Shown piece by piece: positions 18,287 through 27,150 of a stretch of 64,000 bases of DNA. The notes under the pieces are model-generated. The model did no database searches. It was not told the origin of the DNA and was given only the letters and a program-made list of their open reading frames with translations. Position 1 is the stretch's first letter, and each line of letters opens with the position of its first letter. Location: positions 1-64,000 of the forward strand of contig DKVF01000051.1 in NCBI GenBank assembly GCA_002491065.1. Direction: 5' to 3'. The translations under genes were made by a program, and so were the position numbers. This stretch comes from Peptococcaceae bacterium UBA7185. Lineage in GTDB: Bacteria; Bacillota; Peptococcia; Peptococcales; Peptococcaceae.

Positions 18287-19204
18287 ATGGAGTTGAAACG
18301 ATATGGATTGATGGATATCGGTTCTAATACCATCCATGCTGTGATTTATGAGCTGGACGGACAGAAATGGAAGAAGGTTTTATCAGAAAAAGAATATGCG
18401 GAGCTGGTCAGCTATGTGGAAGATGGACAATTGAGTACAGAAGGCGTCGAGCGGTTGTGTCAGGCGGTGGAAAGCTTAGGGCGGTTGTTTGCGGCGCTGC
18501 CCTGTGAAAAAACCTTCTATTTTGCTACGTCTGCTTTGCGCTCCCTGCAGAATGGCGATGCTGTGCTGCAACAGGTGAAGCTGTGCACAGGCGTGGATAT
18601 TCAAATTATATCCGGTCAAGAGGAAGCATATTATGATTATGTCAGCCTGAAACATTATCTGAAACAGCCTAAGGCGCTGGGACTGGATCTGGGCGGCGGC
18701 AGCGGACAGGTATTTTATTATCAGGACGGACAGCTGACGAGGAGCTGCAGTTATGAGATCGGCTGTCTGCGGCTATATAATCAGTATGTGTCTGGGGTGC
18801 TGCCGTCGGCAAAGGAGCGCAATGCCATCTGCAAACGGGTGCGGGAATTGCTGCAGAGCGGCGATAATTTCAGCAATACCGGAATGGACACGCTGTATGT
18901 GATCGGGGGCAGTGGCCGGGCCTGTGCCAAGCTGTTTCAGAGCCTGCAGGGCTTGGGCAAGACTGATGACGGTTGTTGGATCACGCTGCCGCAGTTGAAA
19001 GAATTGCTGACAACCGTGCAGGAGCTGGGTTTGCACGGTGTGAGGATTATGAACCGGTTATTTCCAGAACGGTTGTGCTCCATTTTTCCAGGTCTGTTGG
19101 CGATTGTGACAGTAGCTGAGTATACTGGCGTAAAAAAGATTTGTATTATCAAAGAGGGAATTCGGGAAGGATTCTTGATCGCAAATATTCTGGAAAAGGA
19201 TTAG
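18287..19204 (+). CDS. ppx: Exopolyphosphatase (Ppx/GppA family)
   Basis: This 305-aa enzyme of the actin/Hsp70-like ATPase fold removes terminal phosphates from polyphosphate or converts pppGpp to ppGpp. The phosphate-1 loop DIGSNTIHAV, the TSALR segment, the ISGQEEA motif and the GLDLGGGSGQ phosphate-2 loop are clear. At about 300 residues it is the short two-domain form, without the C-terminal HD-like region of E. coli Ppx. Its place between a phosphate importer and polyphosphate kinase favours polyphosphate as substrate over pppGpp; that choice is inference. Confidence 0.88.
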   Translation: MELKRYGLMDIGSNTIHAVIYELDGQKWKKVLSEKEYAELVSYVEDGQLSTEGVERLCQAVESLGRLFAALPCEKTFYFATSALRSLQNGDAVLQQVKLCTGVDIQIISGQEEAYYDYVSLKHYLKQPKALGLDLGGGSGQVFYYQDGQLTRSCSYEIGCLRLYNQYVSGVLPSAKERNAICKRVRELLQSGDNFSNTGMDTLYVIGGSGRACAKLFQSLQGLGKTDDGCWITLPQLKELLTTVQELGLHGVRIMNRLFPERLCSIFPGLLAIVTVAEYTGVKKICIIKEGIREGFLIANILEKD

Positions 19205-19280
19205 ATACAGGCAGCAGGAAGTGTTTAAAAATTTCATAATTTCTGCCTAATTTTTATTTTGAAAAAGGGGAACGGAGAAT

Positions 19281-21674
19281 ATGCAGGAATATAATCAGAC
19301 GCGGGCAACAGGACATGCAGAGGAATTGCAGGAATCCATAGGGGAAGATCTGCAGGAGGAAGGGCAGGACGGTTGTACCGCTTTGGCGGAGGACGCAGCC
19401 ACAGCAGTCACGGAAAAACCGGATGCGCAAAGGGATGGCACAGCGTCATTGCGGCGATATATCAACCGGGAAAAAAGCTGGTTAAAGTTTAATACCCGCG
19501 TGCTGGAAGAAGCGGAAGATCCCTACAATCCGCTTTTGGAGCGACTTAAATTTGTAGCTATTTTTGCTTCCAATCTGGACGAATTTTTTATGGTACGGGT
19601 TGGCTCGTTGTTTGATGAGCTTTCGCTGGACGAGGAGATTATTGACAGCAAGTCTGGTATGAATGCCCAGGAGCAGTTGGATATGATTTTCAATGCGGTA
19701 TGCAAATTATCTCAGCGCTTGGGTGATGCCTATGCGCAGATCATTGCCGAGATGGAGCAGTATCATTATCATCAGGTAGATTTTGCTGCAGCTGAACCGT
19801 GGCTATTGGAGCAGATCGATGGTTATTTTTTGACCGAACTGTTGCCGTTGTTATCGCCGCAGATTATTAACAAGCGGCATCCTTTCCCGTTTTTCAACAA
19901 TGAGGAGCTGTATATCGGTGTGCAGCTGAAAAATGCCGATGGACATATGGGCATCGTGCCGGTGTCGCCTCGGTTTCCCCGCAAGTTGACCTTTCACAGT
20001 CCCGATGGGGAAAAACACTATTTTGTGCTGATTGAAGATGTGATCGGCCGTTATATGTCGCAGATCTTCAAGGATGTGGCAGAAGAGAGCTTTGTGTTCC
20101 GGGTAACCCGCAACGGCGATATGGATCTGGATGAAGGCTTGTATGATGAGGATATCGACTGGCTACTGGTGGTGGAGCAGCTGTTAAAACGGCGCAACAA
20201 ACAAGCCGCTGTGCGGTTGCAGTTATCCAAGCCGGTGCGGACAGAAATCTGGCGCTACCTGTGCAGCAAACTGCAGCTTACAGAACGGGAAGTGATCATT
20301 GAACAGGCGCCACTGGATCTTTCCTTCTGTTTTGACGGCTTTGACGGTTTGGAAAATCGACAAGCATTATTCTATGAACCGCTGTTTCCGGTGATGCATG
20401 AAAAATTGCAAAAAAGTCGTCCCATGATAGAGCAGATTGAGAAACAGGGGGATCTGCTGTTATGTTATCCATATCACAGTATGCGGCCATTTATTGATCT
20501 GTTAGAGCAGGCAGCCACTGACCCTGATGTGATATCCATCAAGATTACGCTGTATCGTCTGGCCTCCAACAGCCGTATCGTCAATGCGCTGGTACGGGCT
20601 GCGGAAAATGGCAAGGACGTACTGGTGCTGGTGGAACTGCGGGCTCGTTTTGATGAGCAGCACAATATTGACTGTTCCAAAAAGTTGGAAGAAGCAGGCT
20701 GTACGGTGATCTACGGTGTAGAACATTATAAAGTGCATTCCAAGCTGATGGTGATGACATACCGTAGCCATAATAAGATTCACTATATTACCCAGATCGG
20801 TACCGGTAACTATAATGAAAAGACAGCCAACCTATATACCGACTTGTCGTTGATCACGGCGAATGAAGAAATCGGCAAGGAAGCGGTGAATGTGTTCAAG
20901 AATCTGGGTCTGGGTCAGTTTGTCAATCATTCGCGCCATCTGTTGGTAGCGCCCAAACAGATGAAAAAGCCGCTGATGGATTTGATCGATCAGGAGATTG
21001 CTCATGCTCTGGCGGGAGAAAAAGCGAAGATTATAATAAAGACCAATTCGCTGAGCAATAAAGAAATGATCGACAAGCTGATTGAAGCATCACAGGCAGG
21101 CGTGGAGATTTTGCTGCTGGTGCGCGGGATCTGCTGCCTACAAGTGGGAATACCTGGAGTCAGCGATAATATTACCATCAAAAGTATTGTGGGGCGTTAT
21201 CTGGAACATTCGCGGATATTCTCCTTTGGAGTGGGAAAACGGCAGAAGATCTATATCGGCTCTGCAGACTGGATGACGCGGAATATGGATTACCGCGTGG
21301 AAGTGGCGGTAGAAATACTGGATGAAGGCGTAAAGAAAACGCTGAACGAGATGCTGGAGTTGTATTTCAGCGATAACCGCAAGCTGCGGACCATGGATGC
21401 AGAAGGAAACTACCGTCGACCGGTGCGGGAGGAAGGCGAGGTGATCCTTGACAGCCAGATTGCATTGTTTGATTATTTTGCGGCCAAGCTGCAGAAAGCC
21501 AGAAAGAAGCAGCAGAAGAAAGATATAGAGTGGGAATCCAGCCAGATAAAAAAAGAAAAAATAAAGGCGAAAGAAAAAAACAAAAGCAAGAAAAAACGGA
21601 AAGAGGATCATAAGAAAAAACAATATGGTTTTCTCAAAAAAGAAAGACAAAAAGGCAAGAAAAATAAAAAGTGA
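19281..21674 (+). CDS. ppk1: Polyphosphate kinase 1 with acidic head and lysine-rich tail
   Basis: This enzyme polymerises the gamma phosphate of ATP into polyphosphate. The core begins at about residue 58 (RYINREKSWLKFN), includes FFMVRVGS, and carries the PLD-like active site with the autophosphorylated histidine in VHSKLM (H486) and a second catalytic region GSADWMTRNMD. At 797 aa it is longer than the usual 690-720. It has an N-terminal extension of about 57 residues, rich in Glu/Asp/Ala, and a C-terminal tail of about 60 residues, nearly half lysine. The tail is encoded by A-rich sequence. Third gene of a phosphate module. Confidence 0.95.
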   Translation: MQEYNQTRATGHAEELQESIGEDLQEEGQDGCTALAEDAATAVTEKPDAQRDGTASLRRYINREKSWLKFNTRVLEEAEDPYNPLLERLKFVAIFASNLDEFFMVRVGSLFDELSLDEEIIDSKSGMNAQEQLDMIFNAVCKLSQRLGDAYAQIIAEMEQYHYHQVDFAAAEPWLLEQIDGYFLTELLPLLSPQIINKRHPFPFFNNEELYIGVQLKNADGHMGIVPVSPRFPRKLTFHSPDGEKHYFVLIEDVIGRYMSQIFKDVAEESFVFRVTRNGDMDLDEGLYDEDIDWLLVVEQLLKRRNKQAAVRLQLSKPVRTEIWRYLCSKLQLTEREVIIEQAPLDLSFCFDGFDGLENRQALFYEPLFPVMHEKLQKSRPMIEQIEKQGDLLLCYPYHSMRPFIDLLEQAATDPDVISIKITLYRLASNSRIVNALVRAAENGKDVLVLVELRARFDEQHNIDCSKKLEEAGCTVIYGVEHYKVHSKLMVMTYRSHNKIHYITQIGTGNYNEKTANLYTDLSLITANEEIGKEAVNVFKNLGLGQFVNHSRHLLVAPKQMKKPLMDLIDQEIAHALAGEKAKIIIKTNSLSNKEMIDKLIEASQAGVEILLLVRGICCLQVGIPGVSDNITIKSIVGRYLEHSRIFSFGVGKRQKIYIGSADWMTRNMDYRVEVAVEILDEGVKKTLNEMLELYFSDNRKLRTMDAEGNYRRPVREEGEVILDSQIALFDYFAAKLQKARKKQQKKDIEWESSQIKKEKIKAKEKNKSKKKRKEDHKKKQYGFLKKERQKGKKNKK

Positions 21675-21727
21675 AGGTAAGACGAATATCTAAAAATTTT
21701 GCAGTGTTGTTCTGAAGCAAGTGCCTG

Positions 21728-21787
21728 TAAAAAGAGGATGCCGTAAAAAATATCAGGGCGGATGTTTTTTACGGCATCCTCTTTTGC
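21728..21787 (+). terminator. Terminator of the phosphate module
   Basis: A perfect 21-bp stem (21730-21750 with 21765-21785) whose arms end in A and T runs, so it can act in both directions. Confidence 0.9.
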
Positions 21788-21910
21788 GTATATAATGATA
21801 TAGAGCTCCTTGTTTTTCTGCGGATTGTCAGGCCTGTTTTATTCCGATGTATTTTTTTTTCAAAGGACGCGGAAAAAAACGGTTGTCTACTTTTTTTTTT
21901 GCAGAAAAAT

Positions 21911-21919
21911 TGTTATAAT
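21911..21919 (+). promoter_or_regulatory. Extended -10 promoter of the DUF1846 gene
   Basis: TGTTATAAT is an extended -10 element 69 bases before the start codon. The region upstream is T-rich with no clear -35 box. Confidence 0.5.
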
Positions 21920-21987
21920 ATAAAGAACTGTGAAAAGATTAGACAAAAATGTAGAAATAGAAATCATGGAGGGAGTTTAGGAAGGCT

Positions 21988-23514
21988 ATGAAAGCAGGAT
22001 TTGATGCCAAGAAATATTTGGAGGAACAGTCAAAATATATTCTGGAACGGGTAAATCATTATGACAAATTATATTTGGAGTTCGGAGGAAAGCTGTTGGG
22101 CGACTATCATGCCAAGCGAGTACTGCCGGGTTTTGATGAAGATGCAAAGATTAAGCTGCTGCACAGCCTGAAAGACCAAGTAGAAATCATCATTTGTGTA
22201 TATGCCGGCGATATTGAGCGCAACAAAATTCGCGGTGACTTCGGAATCACCTATGACATGGATGTGCTGCGTCTGATTGATGATTTACGCGCCTGGGAGT
22301 TGGAAGTAAACAGTGTGGTGATTACTCGCTATGAGCAGCAGCCGGCAGCGCAGATTTTTATTAATAAGCTGGAACGGCGGGGGATTAAAGTATACCAGCA
22401 CCAGGCGACAAAGGGCTATCCTGTGGATGTAAATACCATTGTCAGCGAAGAAGGCTATGGGAAAAATCCTTATATTGAAACAAACAAGCCTATTGTAGTT
22501 GTTACAGCGCCAGGGCCTGGTAGCGGTAAATTGGCTACTTGCCTCAGTCAGCTGTATCACGAATATACGCGGGGACGTATAGCAGGATACTCCAAATTTG
22601 AAACCTTTCCGGTGTGGAATGTGCCGTTGAAGCATCCGCTGAATATCGCTTATGAAGCAGCGACCGCTGACCTCAAGGATGTAAATATGATAGACTCCTT
22701 CCACATGGATGCTTACGGAGAAGTAGCGGTAAATTATAACCGTGATATTGAAGCATTTCCCTTGTTAAAACGAATTATCGAAAAAATTACAGGACAGGAA
22801 TCCATGTATAAATCTCCTACCGATATGGGCGTCAACCGAGTAGGCTTTGGCATTGTGGACGATGAAGTGGTGCGGGAAGCATCCAAACAGGAAGTGATTC
22901 GCCGTTATTTCAAGACCGGCTGCGAATATAAGAAAGGCTATGTAGATAAAGCTACCTTTGACAGAGTACAATTGATTATGGAAGAGTTGGGCTTACAGCC
23001 CAAAGACCGCAAAGTAGTGGAACCAGCTATTTTGGCCGCCGCAGAGATGGAACGGCGGTTGGCGCAGAAAGGGCAGAACGAGAAGAATCATGCCTGCTCT
23101 GCTGTAGCCATTGAATTGGAAAACGGCGTAACCGTGACAGGAAAAAGCTCTGACCTGATGACGGCAACTGCTGCTGCTATGATTAATGGTGTAAAGGAAA
23201 TGGCTCATGTTGCCGATGAAATTCACCTCATTTCACCGGTAGTGCTGGAACCTATCCGCAAATTAAAATCGGAAACCTTAGGCAGTCAGAGTCCTGCGTT
23301 GAATTGTGAGGAGATGCTGATTGCACTGACGATTTGCGCAGCCACAAATCCTATGGCCCAAGCTTGCTTGGAGCATCTGGGTAACTTCCAGGGCTGTCAG
23401 GCGCATTCTACCACAATCTTAAACCGCAGCGACGAAGAATGCCTGCGCAAGTTGGGCATTGATGTCACTTGTGATGCGGTATATCCGTCGGATAATCTGT
23501 ACTACAATAATTAA
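21988..23514 (+). CDS. DUF1846 (UPF0371) family protein
   Basis: This 508-aa cytosolic protein belongs to DUF1846, a widespread but uncharacterised family. Near residue 174 there is a P-loop-like stretch, [14 protein letters not shown], followed by a long conserved core ([26 protein letters not shown]). The length is typical for the family, so it looks intact. The glycine-rich GPGSGK suggests nucleotide or phosphate binding, but no reaction has been assigned that I know of. It is monocistronic, behind an extended -10 and a GGAGGGAG ribosome site, with a terminator just after. Confidence 0.92.
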   Translation: MKAGFDAKKYLEEQSKYILERVNHYDKLYLEFGGKLLGDYHAKRVLPGFDEDAKIKLLHSLKDQVEIIICVYAGDIERNKIRGDFGITYDMDVLRLIDDLRAWELEVNSVVITRYEQQPAAQIFINKLERRGIKVYQHQATKGYPVDVNTIVSEEGYGKNPYIETNKPIVVVTAPGPGSGKLATCLSQLYHEYTRGRIAGYSKFETFPVWNVPLKHPLNIAYEAATADLKDVNMIDSFHMDAYGEVAVNYNRDIEAFPLLKRIIEKITGQESMYKSPTDMGVNRVGFGIVDDEVVREASKQEVIRRYFKTGCEYKKGYVDKATFDRVQLIMEELGLQPKDRKVVEPAILAAAEMERRLAQKGQNEKNHACSAVAIELENGVTVTGKSSDLMTATAAAMINGVKEMAHVADEIHLISPVVLEPIRKLKSETLGSQSPALNCEEMLIALTICAATNPMAQACLEHLGNFQGCQAHSTTILNRSDEECLRKLGIDVTCDAVYPSDNLYYNN

Positions 23515-23555
23515 AAAGTGTAAAACAATAAGACAGCGAAAGAAATTTTGCAGTA

Positions 23556-23615
23556 AAAAAGCAACCTTAATGGACTTGCGGCAGCGATGCCCTTGTTTAT
23601 TGAGGTTGCTTTTTG
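23556..23615 (+). terminator. Terminator of the DUF1846 gene
   Basis: A stem of about 16 bp (AAAAAGCAACCTTAAT region at 23556-23571 with 23600-23615) with T-rich right arm. Confidence 0.8.
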
Positions 23616-23664
23616 TATGGAGAATGGGCTGGCTGAAAGCGACTGCGGAATCTTTTCTTTGAGC

Positions 23665-23696
23665 GTAAGCTAAATGTAAGCTGACACTGCTACAAT
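23665..23696 (+). promoter_or_regulatory. Direct-repeat regulator site and -10 of the MacAB-like operon
   Basis: GTAAGCT occurs twice with an 11-base period (23665-23671, 23676-23682), covering the place where a -35 box would be. TACAAT (23691-23696) is the likely -10. This layout is typical of OmpR-family response-regulator activation. No such regulator is encoded nearby. Confidence 0.45.
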
Positions 23697-23748
23697 GACT
23701 ATAGGGAAATTTTTTCTATTGACGAAACAAGAAGGATGGGTTGGACTT

Positions 23749-24984
23749 ATGAGTGAAAAAAAGAAAAAGTTCTTTTCTAAGAAAAAAATCATTGCCGGCG
23801 TAGTGATTGTGGTATTGGCAGTAGGAGGCATTCAATTGCTGCGGGGTGGTGGAGAAAACGGCATGCCGGTGAATGTCGCTACGGTGGCAAAGCAGGATTT
23901 GCGGGATTCTATTATCCTGAAAGCGCCGTTGGAGGGCACGGAGACGGTGGAGATTGTGAGCAATCTTCATTATGAAGTGACTGCTATCAATGTTAAAGAG
24001 GGCGATAGAGTTATCAAAGGGCAGATTTTGGCAGTGCTGGATAGCGAGGCTATGGCGGATGAAATCGGCTCTGCACAGGATGCGCTGGCATTGGCACAGG
24101 CTCAATATGAGGATAGCATGCGCAGCAAGCAGCTGGCGTATGAACAAGCGGTACAGAATTTGCAAAATGCGCAAAAGGATGCAGAGCGCAATGCTGCGCT
24201 GTTTGAGGTGGGCGGTATTTCCGCAGAGGAAAATGAAAAATCCCAGTCGGCTCTGTTAGAGGCGGAAGCAGCTATTAAGGGTTATCGTGTGCAAAACGGC
24301 AAGGTGTTGGGTGATGCCTATGAGCTGGAAAATGTGGAGGCTGCCAGAAATACTCTGGCGCGAAAGCAGGAGAGTTTGTCCGACGGAAAGATAATCAGTC
24401 CCATTGATGGCACGGTCACACGGGTCAATATTAATGTGGGGCGCTTTGCCGATGAGACAGATGACAAAAAGCCAATGTTTGTGGTAGAAAATTTACAGCA
24501 GCTGCAAATGCAGGTCAGTGTCAGTGAGTATGATATTGCCGATATTATGCCAGGACAGAACGTGGAGATTTCCGCGGATATTTTGAAAGGCGAGAAAGTC
24601 AGCGGCGTGGTGGAGCGTATTTCCCCTACCGGTGAGCTGAAAGAGGGCAGCGCCGCAGAACGGGTTATTCCTACGGTGATTCGATTGACAGAAAATAATG
24701 AAAATCTCATTGCCGGTGTGAATGCGAAAGCGGAAATTATCATTGACGCGGTGGAAGGTGCGTTGGCAGTGCCCATTGAGGCTGTGCAGGATAATGGCGA
24801 CGGTACTGGCATCGTGCGCCGCGTGAAAGAGGACAATACCATAGAAACGGTGGCAGTGAAGCTGGGTCTGGAAACGGACTTGTTGATTCAGATTATCGGC
24901 GACGATATCCAGGAAGGAGATCAACTGGTACTGAATGGGGAAGACCTGACTGACGGCACGCTGGTTAGTGTAAGTGTGATATAA
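23749..24984 (+). CDS. Efflux periplasmic adaptor-like protein (MacA/HlyD family)
   Basis: This 411-aa membrane-fusion-type protein has a lysine-rich cytosolic start, one membrane span (about residues 14-30), a biotinyl-lipoyl-like barrel half (VNVKEGDRVIKGQILAVLD), a coiled-coil hairpin (about 100-165), the matching half (KIISPIDGTVTRVNINVGRF) and a beta-barrel/MPR tail. In Gram-positive-type relatives such proteins work with a MacB-like ABC pair, as here. The start at 23749 (MSEKKKK) is chosen over 23695. It is followed after 18 bases by the ATPase gene. Substrate not readable. Confidence 0.9.
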   Translation: MSEKKKKFFSKKKIIAGVVIVVLAVGGIQLLRGGGENGMPVNVATVAKQDLRDSIILKAPLEGTETVEIVSNLHYEVTAINVKEGDRVIKGQILAVLDSEAMADEIGSAQDALALAQAQYEDSMRSKQLAYEQAVQNLQNAQKDAERNAALFEVGGISAEENEKSQSALLEAEAAIKGYRVQNGKVLGDAYELENVEAARNTLARKQESLSDGKIISPIDGTVTRVNINVGRFADETDDKKPMFVVENLQQLQMQVSVSEYDIADIMPGQNVEISADILKGEKVSGVVERISPTGELKEGSAAERVIPTVIRLTENNENLIAGVNAKAEIIIDAVEGALAVPIEAVQDNGDGTGIVRRVKEDNTIETVAVKLGLETDLLIQIIGDDIQEGDQLVLNGEDLTDGTLVSVSVI

Positions 24985-25002
24985 GCGGATAGGAGAATGA
25001 CT

Positions 25003-25692
25003 ATGGAAGAATTGATCCGCATTACGGATTTGAATAAAATCTATGATTCTGGCGCAGTGCAGGTGCATGCGTTGAAAAATATCAATCTGACCATCGAGCG
25101 AGGAGAATTTGTAGCCATTATGGGCCATTCCGGCTCGGGAAAATCAACGCTGATGAATATCCTAGGATGTTTGGACAGACCAAGCAGCGGCACCTATCTG
25201 CTGGACGGCATCGACATCTCTCAGCAGAGCAATGATGCGCTGTCCGATGTACGCAATCAAAAGATTGGTTTTGTGTTTCAGGCATTTAATCTGATTCCCC
25301 GCACCTCCACCTTAAAAAACGTCGAGTTGCCCATGATTTATGGCCGCGTGCCGGGAAAGGCTCGTGTGGAGCGGGCGAAAATGCTGTTGGAAAAAGTGGG
25401 CTTGGGTCAGCGGCTGGAGCACATGCCCAATGAACTGTCCGGCGGTCAGAAGCAGCGTGTGGCCATCGCTCGGGCACTGGCCAATGAGCCGCCGATTCTT
25501 TTGGCCGATGAACCCACTGGCAATCTGGATTCGACATCCACCATCGAGATTATGGAGCTGTTCACCCAGCTGAATCGTGAAGGCGTCACGGTGATTATCG
25601 TCACCCATGAAGATGATGTGGCAGCCTTTACCGATCGGGTGTTGTGGTTTGAAGATGGGCAGTTGGTTGATGACAGAAAGGTGGAGAAGTAA
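25003..25692 (+). CDS. MacB-type ABC transporter ATP-binding protein
   Basis: This 229-aa ATPase of the LolD/MacB branch has Walker A GHSGSGKST, the Q-loop FVFQAFNLIPR, signature LSGGQKQR, Walker B ILLADEPTGNLD and the switch histidine in VTHED. It energises the mechanotransmission permease that follows. The ATG at 25003 is preferred because AGGAG at 24991-24995 lies 7 bases before it; the ATG at 24997 is too close. Two bases separate its stop from the permease start, so the genes are translated together. Confidence 0.95.
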   Translation: MEELIRITDLNKIYDSGAVQVHALKNINLTIERGEFVAIMGHSGSGKSTLMNILGCLDRPSSGTYLLDGIDISQQSNDALSDVRNQKIGFVFQAFNLIPRTSTLKNVELPMIYGRVPGKARVERAKMLLEKVGLGQRLEHMPNELSGGQKQRVAIARALANEPPILLADEPTGNLDSTSTIEIMELFTQLNREGVTVIIVTHEDDVAAFTDRVLWFEDGQLVDDRKVEK

Positions 25693-25694
25693 TC

Positions 25695-26906
25695 ATGATG
25701 CTTTTTCTGGAAAATATCAAGCTGGCTCTGTCAGCTATCCGCAGCAATAAGATGCGCTCTATTCTGACGATGCTGGGCATTATCATCGGCATTGGCTCAG
25801 TGATTGCCATTGTGTCCATCGGTGATACCATGCGCTCCGTCATCGCGAAAGAGTATGAAAACGTGGGGATTAACCGTGTGATTTTTTATACTATGGCCGC
25901 AGATGGTGTGTATACCAATGAAGATATGTTTACCCAGGATGATGTGGACCAGGTGAAGGATGCCTTTGGCGATCGGGTGCCTTATATTGATACCTATTGT
26001 CAGGATCGAAAAACCTTGTCCAATGGCAAACGGCAGCAGGAACAGGTGTATGTCTATGCTGTCGACGCCGGTTATGATCAGGTACAGCCTATGGAGCTGC
26101 TCTACGGTCGTATGATAGACCAGGGCGATGTGGAGGCAAAGCGGCACAGCCTGGTGATTGAGAAAAAAATTGCAGAAAACTATTTCGGCACTGTCAACGC
26201 TTTGGGCCGCACCATGGAGATTATTGACAATGACGGCAGAGAAGAATTTACTGTTGTGGGTGTCTATAAAGAGGCAGACAGCGTACTGACTGCCATGAGC
26301 GGAGGCGGAATGCCTACCGTATATGTGCCCAACAGCGTCTATTTCACGCCGGACAGTTATGGCTGGGAATTGAATTGCTACGTAGATGAAACTGCGGATA
26401 TTAACTTGCTGCGAACGCAGATGACCAACTATGTGGCGCGCATGACCAATCGCACCACCGATGAGGTGATCTGTGTGACGGCCCGTGAAGAGATGAGCTC
26501 TATTGATAGTGTCATGGGCATACTATCTGGAGCTGTAGGCGCCATTGCAGCTATCTCGCTTCTGGTTGGTGGAATCGGCATCATGAATATTATGCTAGTT
26601 TCGGTGACAGAGCGCACCAGAGAAATCGGTATTCGCAAGGCGTTGGGCGCGCGCACCAATCATATTCTCACACAGTTTTTGATAGAATCTGCGATTATTT
26701 CCGCAGTGGGTGGTCTGATTGGTACCTTGCTGGGTATAGGGATTGTGGCACTGGGCGGTTTGCTCATTGGTGTAGCGGTAGTGGTAAATCCTATGATTAT
26801 TGTCATTGCAGTAGGATTTTCCGCTATGGTGGGCATTTTCTTCGGCATTTATCCCGCCCGCAAGGCTGCCGCCGCTGACCCCATAGAGGCACTGCGCTAC
26901 GAATAA
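25695..26906 (+). CDS. MacB-type ABC permease (FtsX fold)
   Basis: This 403-aa permease has one membrane helix at residues 18-42, the segment MLGIIIGIGSVIAI typical of MacB proteins, an extracytoplasmic domain (about 45-270), and an FtsX-type block of three helices (about 275-395) with the conserved VTERTREIGIRKALGA motif. It has the usual four-helix MacB topology. With the adaptor and ATPase it forms a complete export system, probably for a peptide, antibiotic or lipid. ATG codons at 25695 and 25698 are both possible starts. Confidence 0.95.
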   Translation: MMLFLENIKLALSAIRSNKMRSILTMLGIIIGIGSVIAIVSIGDTMRSVIAKEYENVGINRVIFYTMAADGVYTNEDMFTQDDVDQVKDAFGDRVPYIDTYCQDRKTLSNGKRQQEQVYVYAVDAGYDQVQPMELLYGRMIDQGDVEAKRHSLVIEKKIAENYFGTVNALGRTMEIIDNDGREEFTVVGVYKEADSVLTAMSGGGMPTVYVPNSVYFTPDSYGWELNCYVDETADINLLRTQMTNYVARMTNRTTDEVICVTAREEMSSIDSVMGILSGAVGAIAAISLLVGGIGIMNIMLVSVTERTREIGIRKALGARTNHILTQFLIESAIISAVGGLIGTLLGIGIVALGGLLIGVAVVVNPMIIVIAVGFSAMVGIFFGIYPARKAAAADPIEALRYE

Positions 26907-27083
26907 GAAGCTGCTGTTCCGAATGCAGATTTCTTAGCAGCTAGAGATTTGCAGCTGTGTTTCATACGCTACAATATGTTTTGTTGTTGAAGAGTCCATC
27001 ACACGGCTCTTTCTCATATTTTTAATAACCCTACTTATATAACGCTTCTATTAGCAGTGAATCCCTCAAATTTCCGTTAATAG

Positions 27084-27138
27084 AACATAGCGAAAGAGCG
27101 ATCCAGCTTTTCGGATGAGACCGCTCTTTTGCTATGTC
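27084..27138. terminator. Bidirectional hairpin between converging genes
   Basis: CATAGCGAAAGAGCG (27086-27100) pairs with CGCTCTTTTGCTATG (27122-27136) with one mismatch. It lies between the ends of the MacB-like permease and the MFS gene. T-tracts are weak on both sides. The 180 bases before it hold no gene. Confidence 0.6.
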
Positions 27139-27150
27139 TCGAATTGCGGC

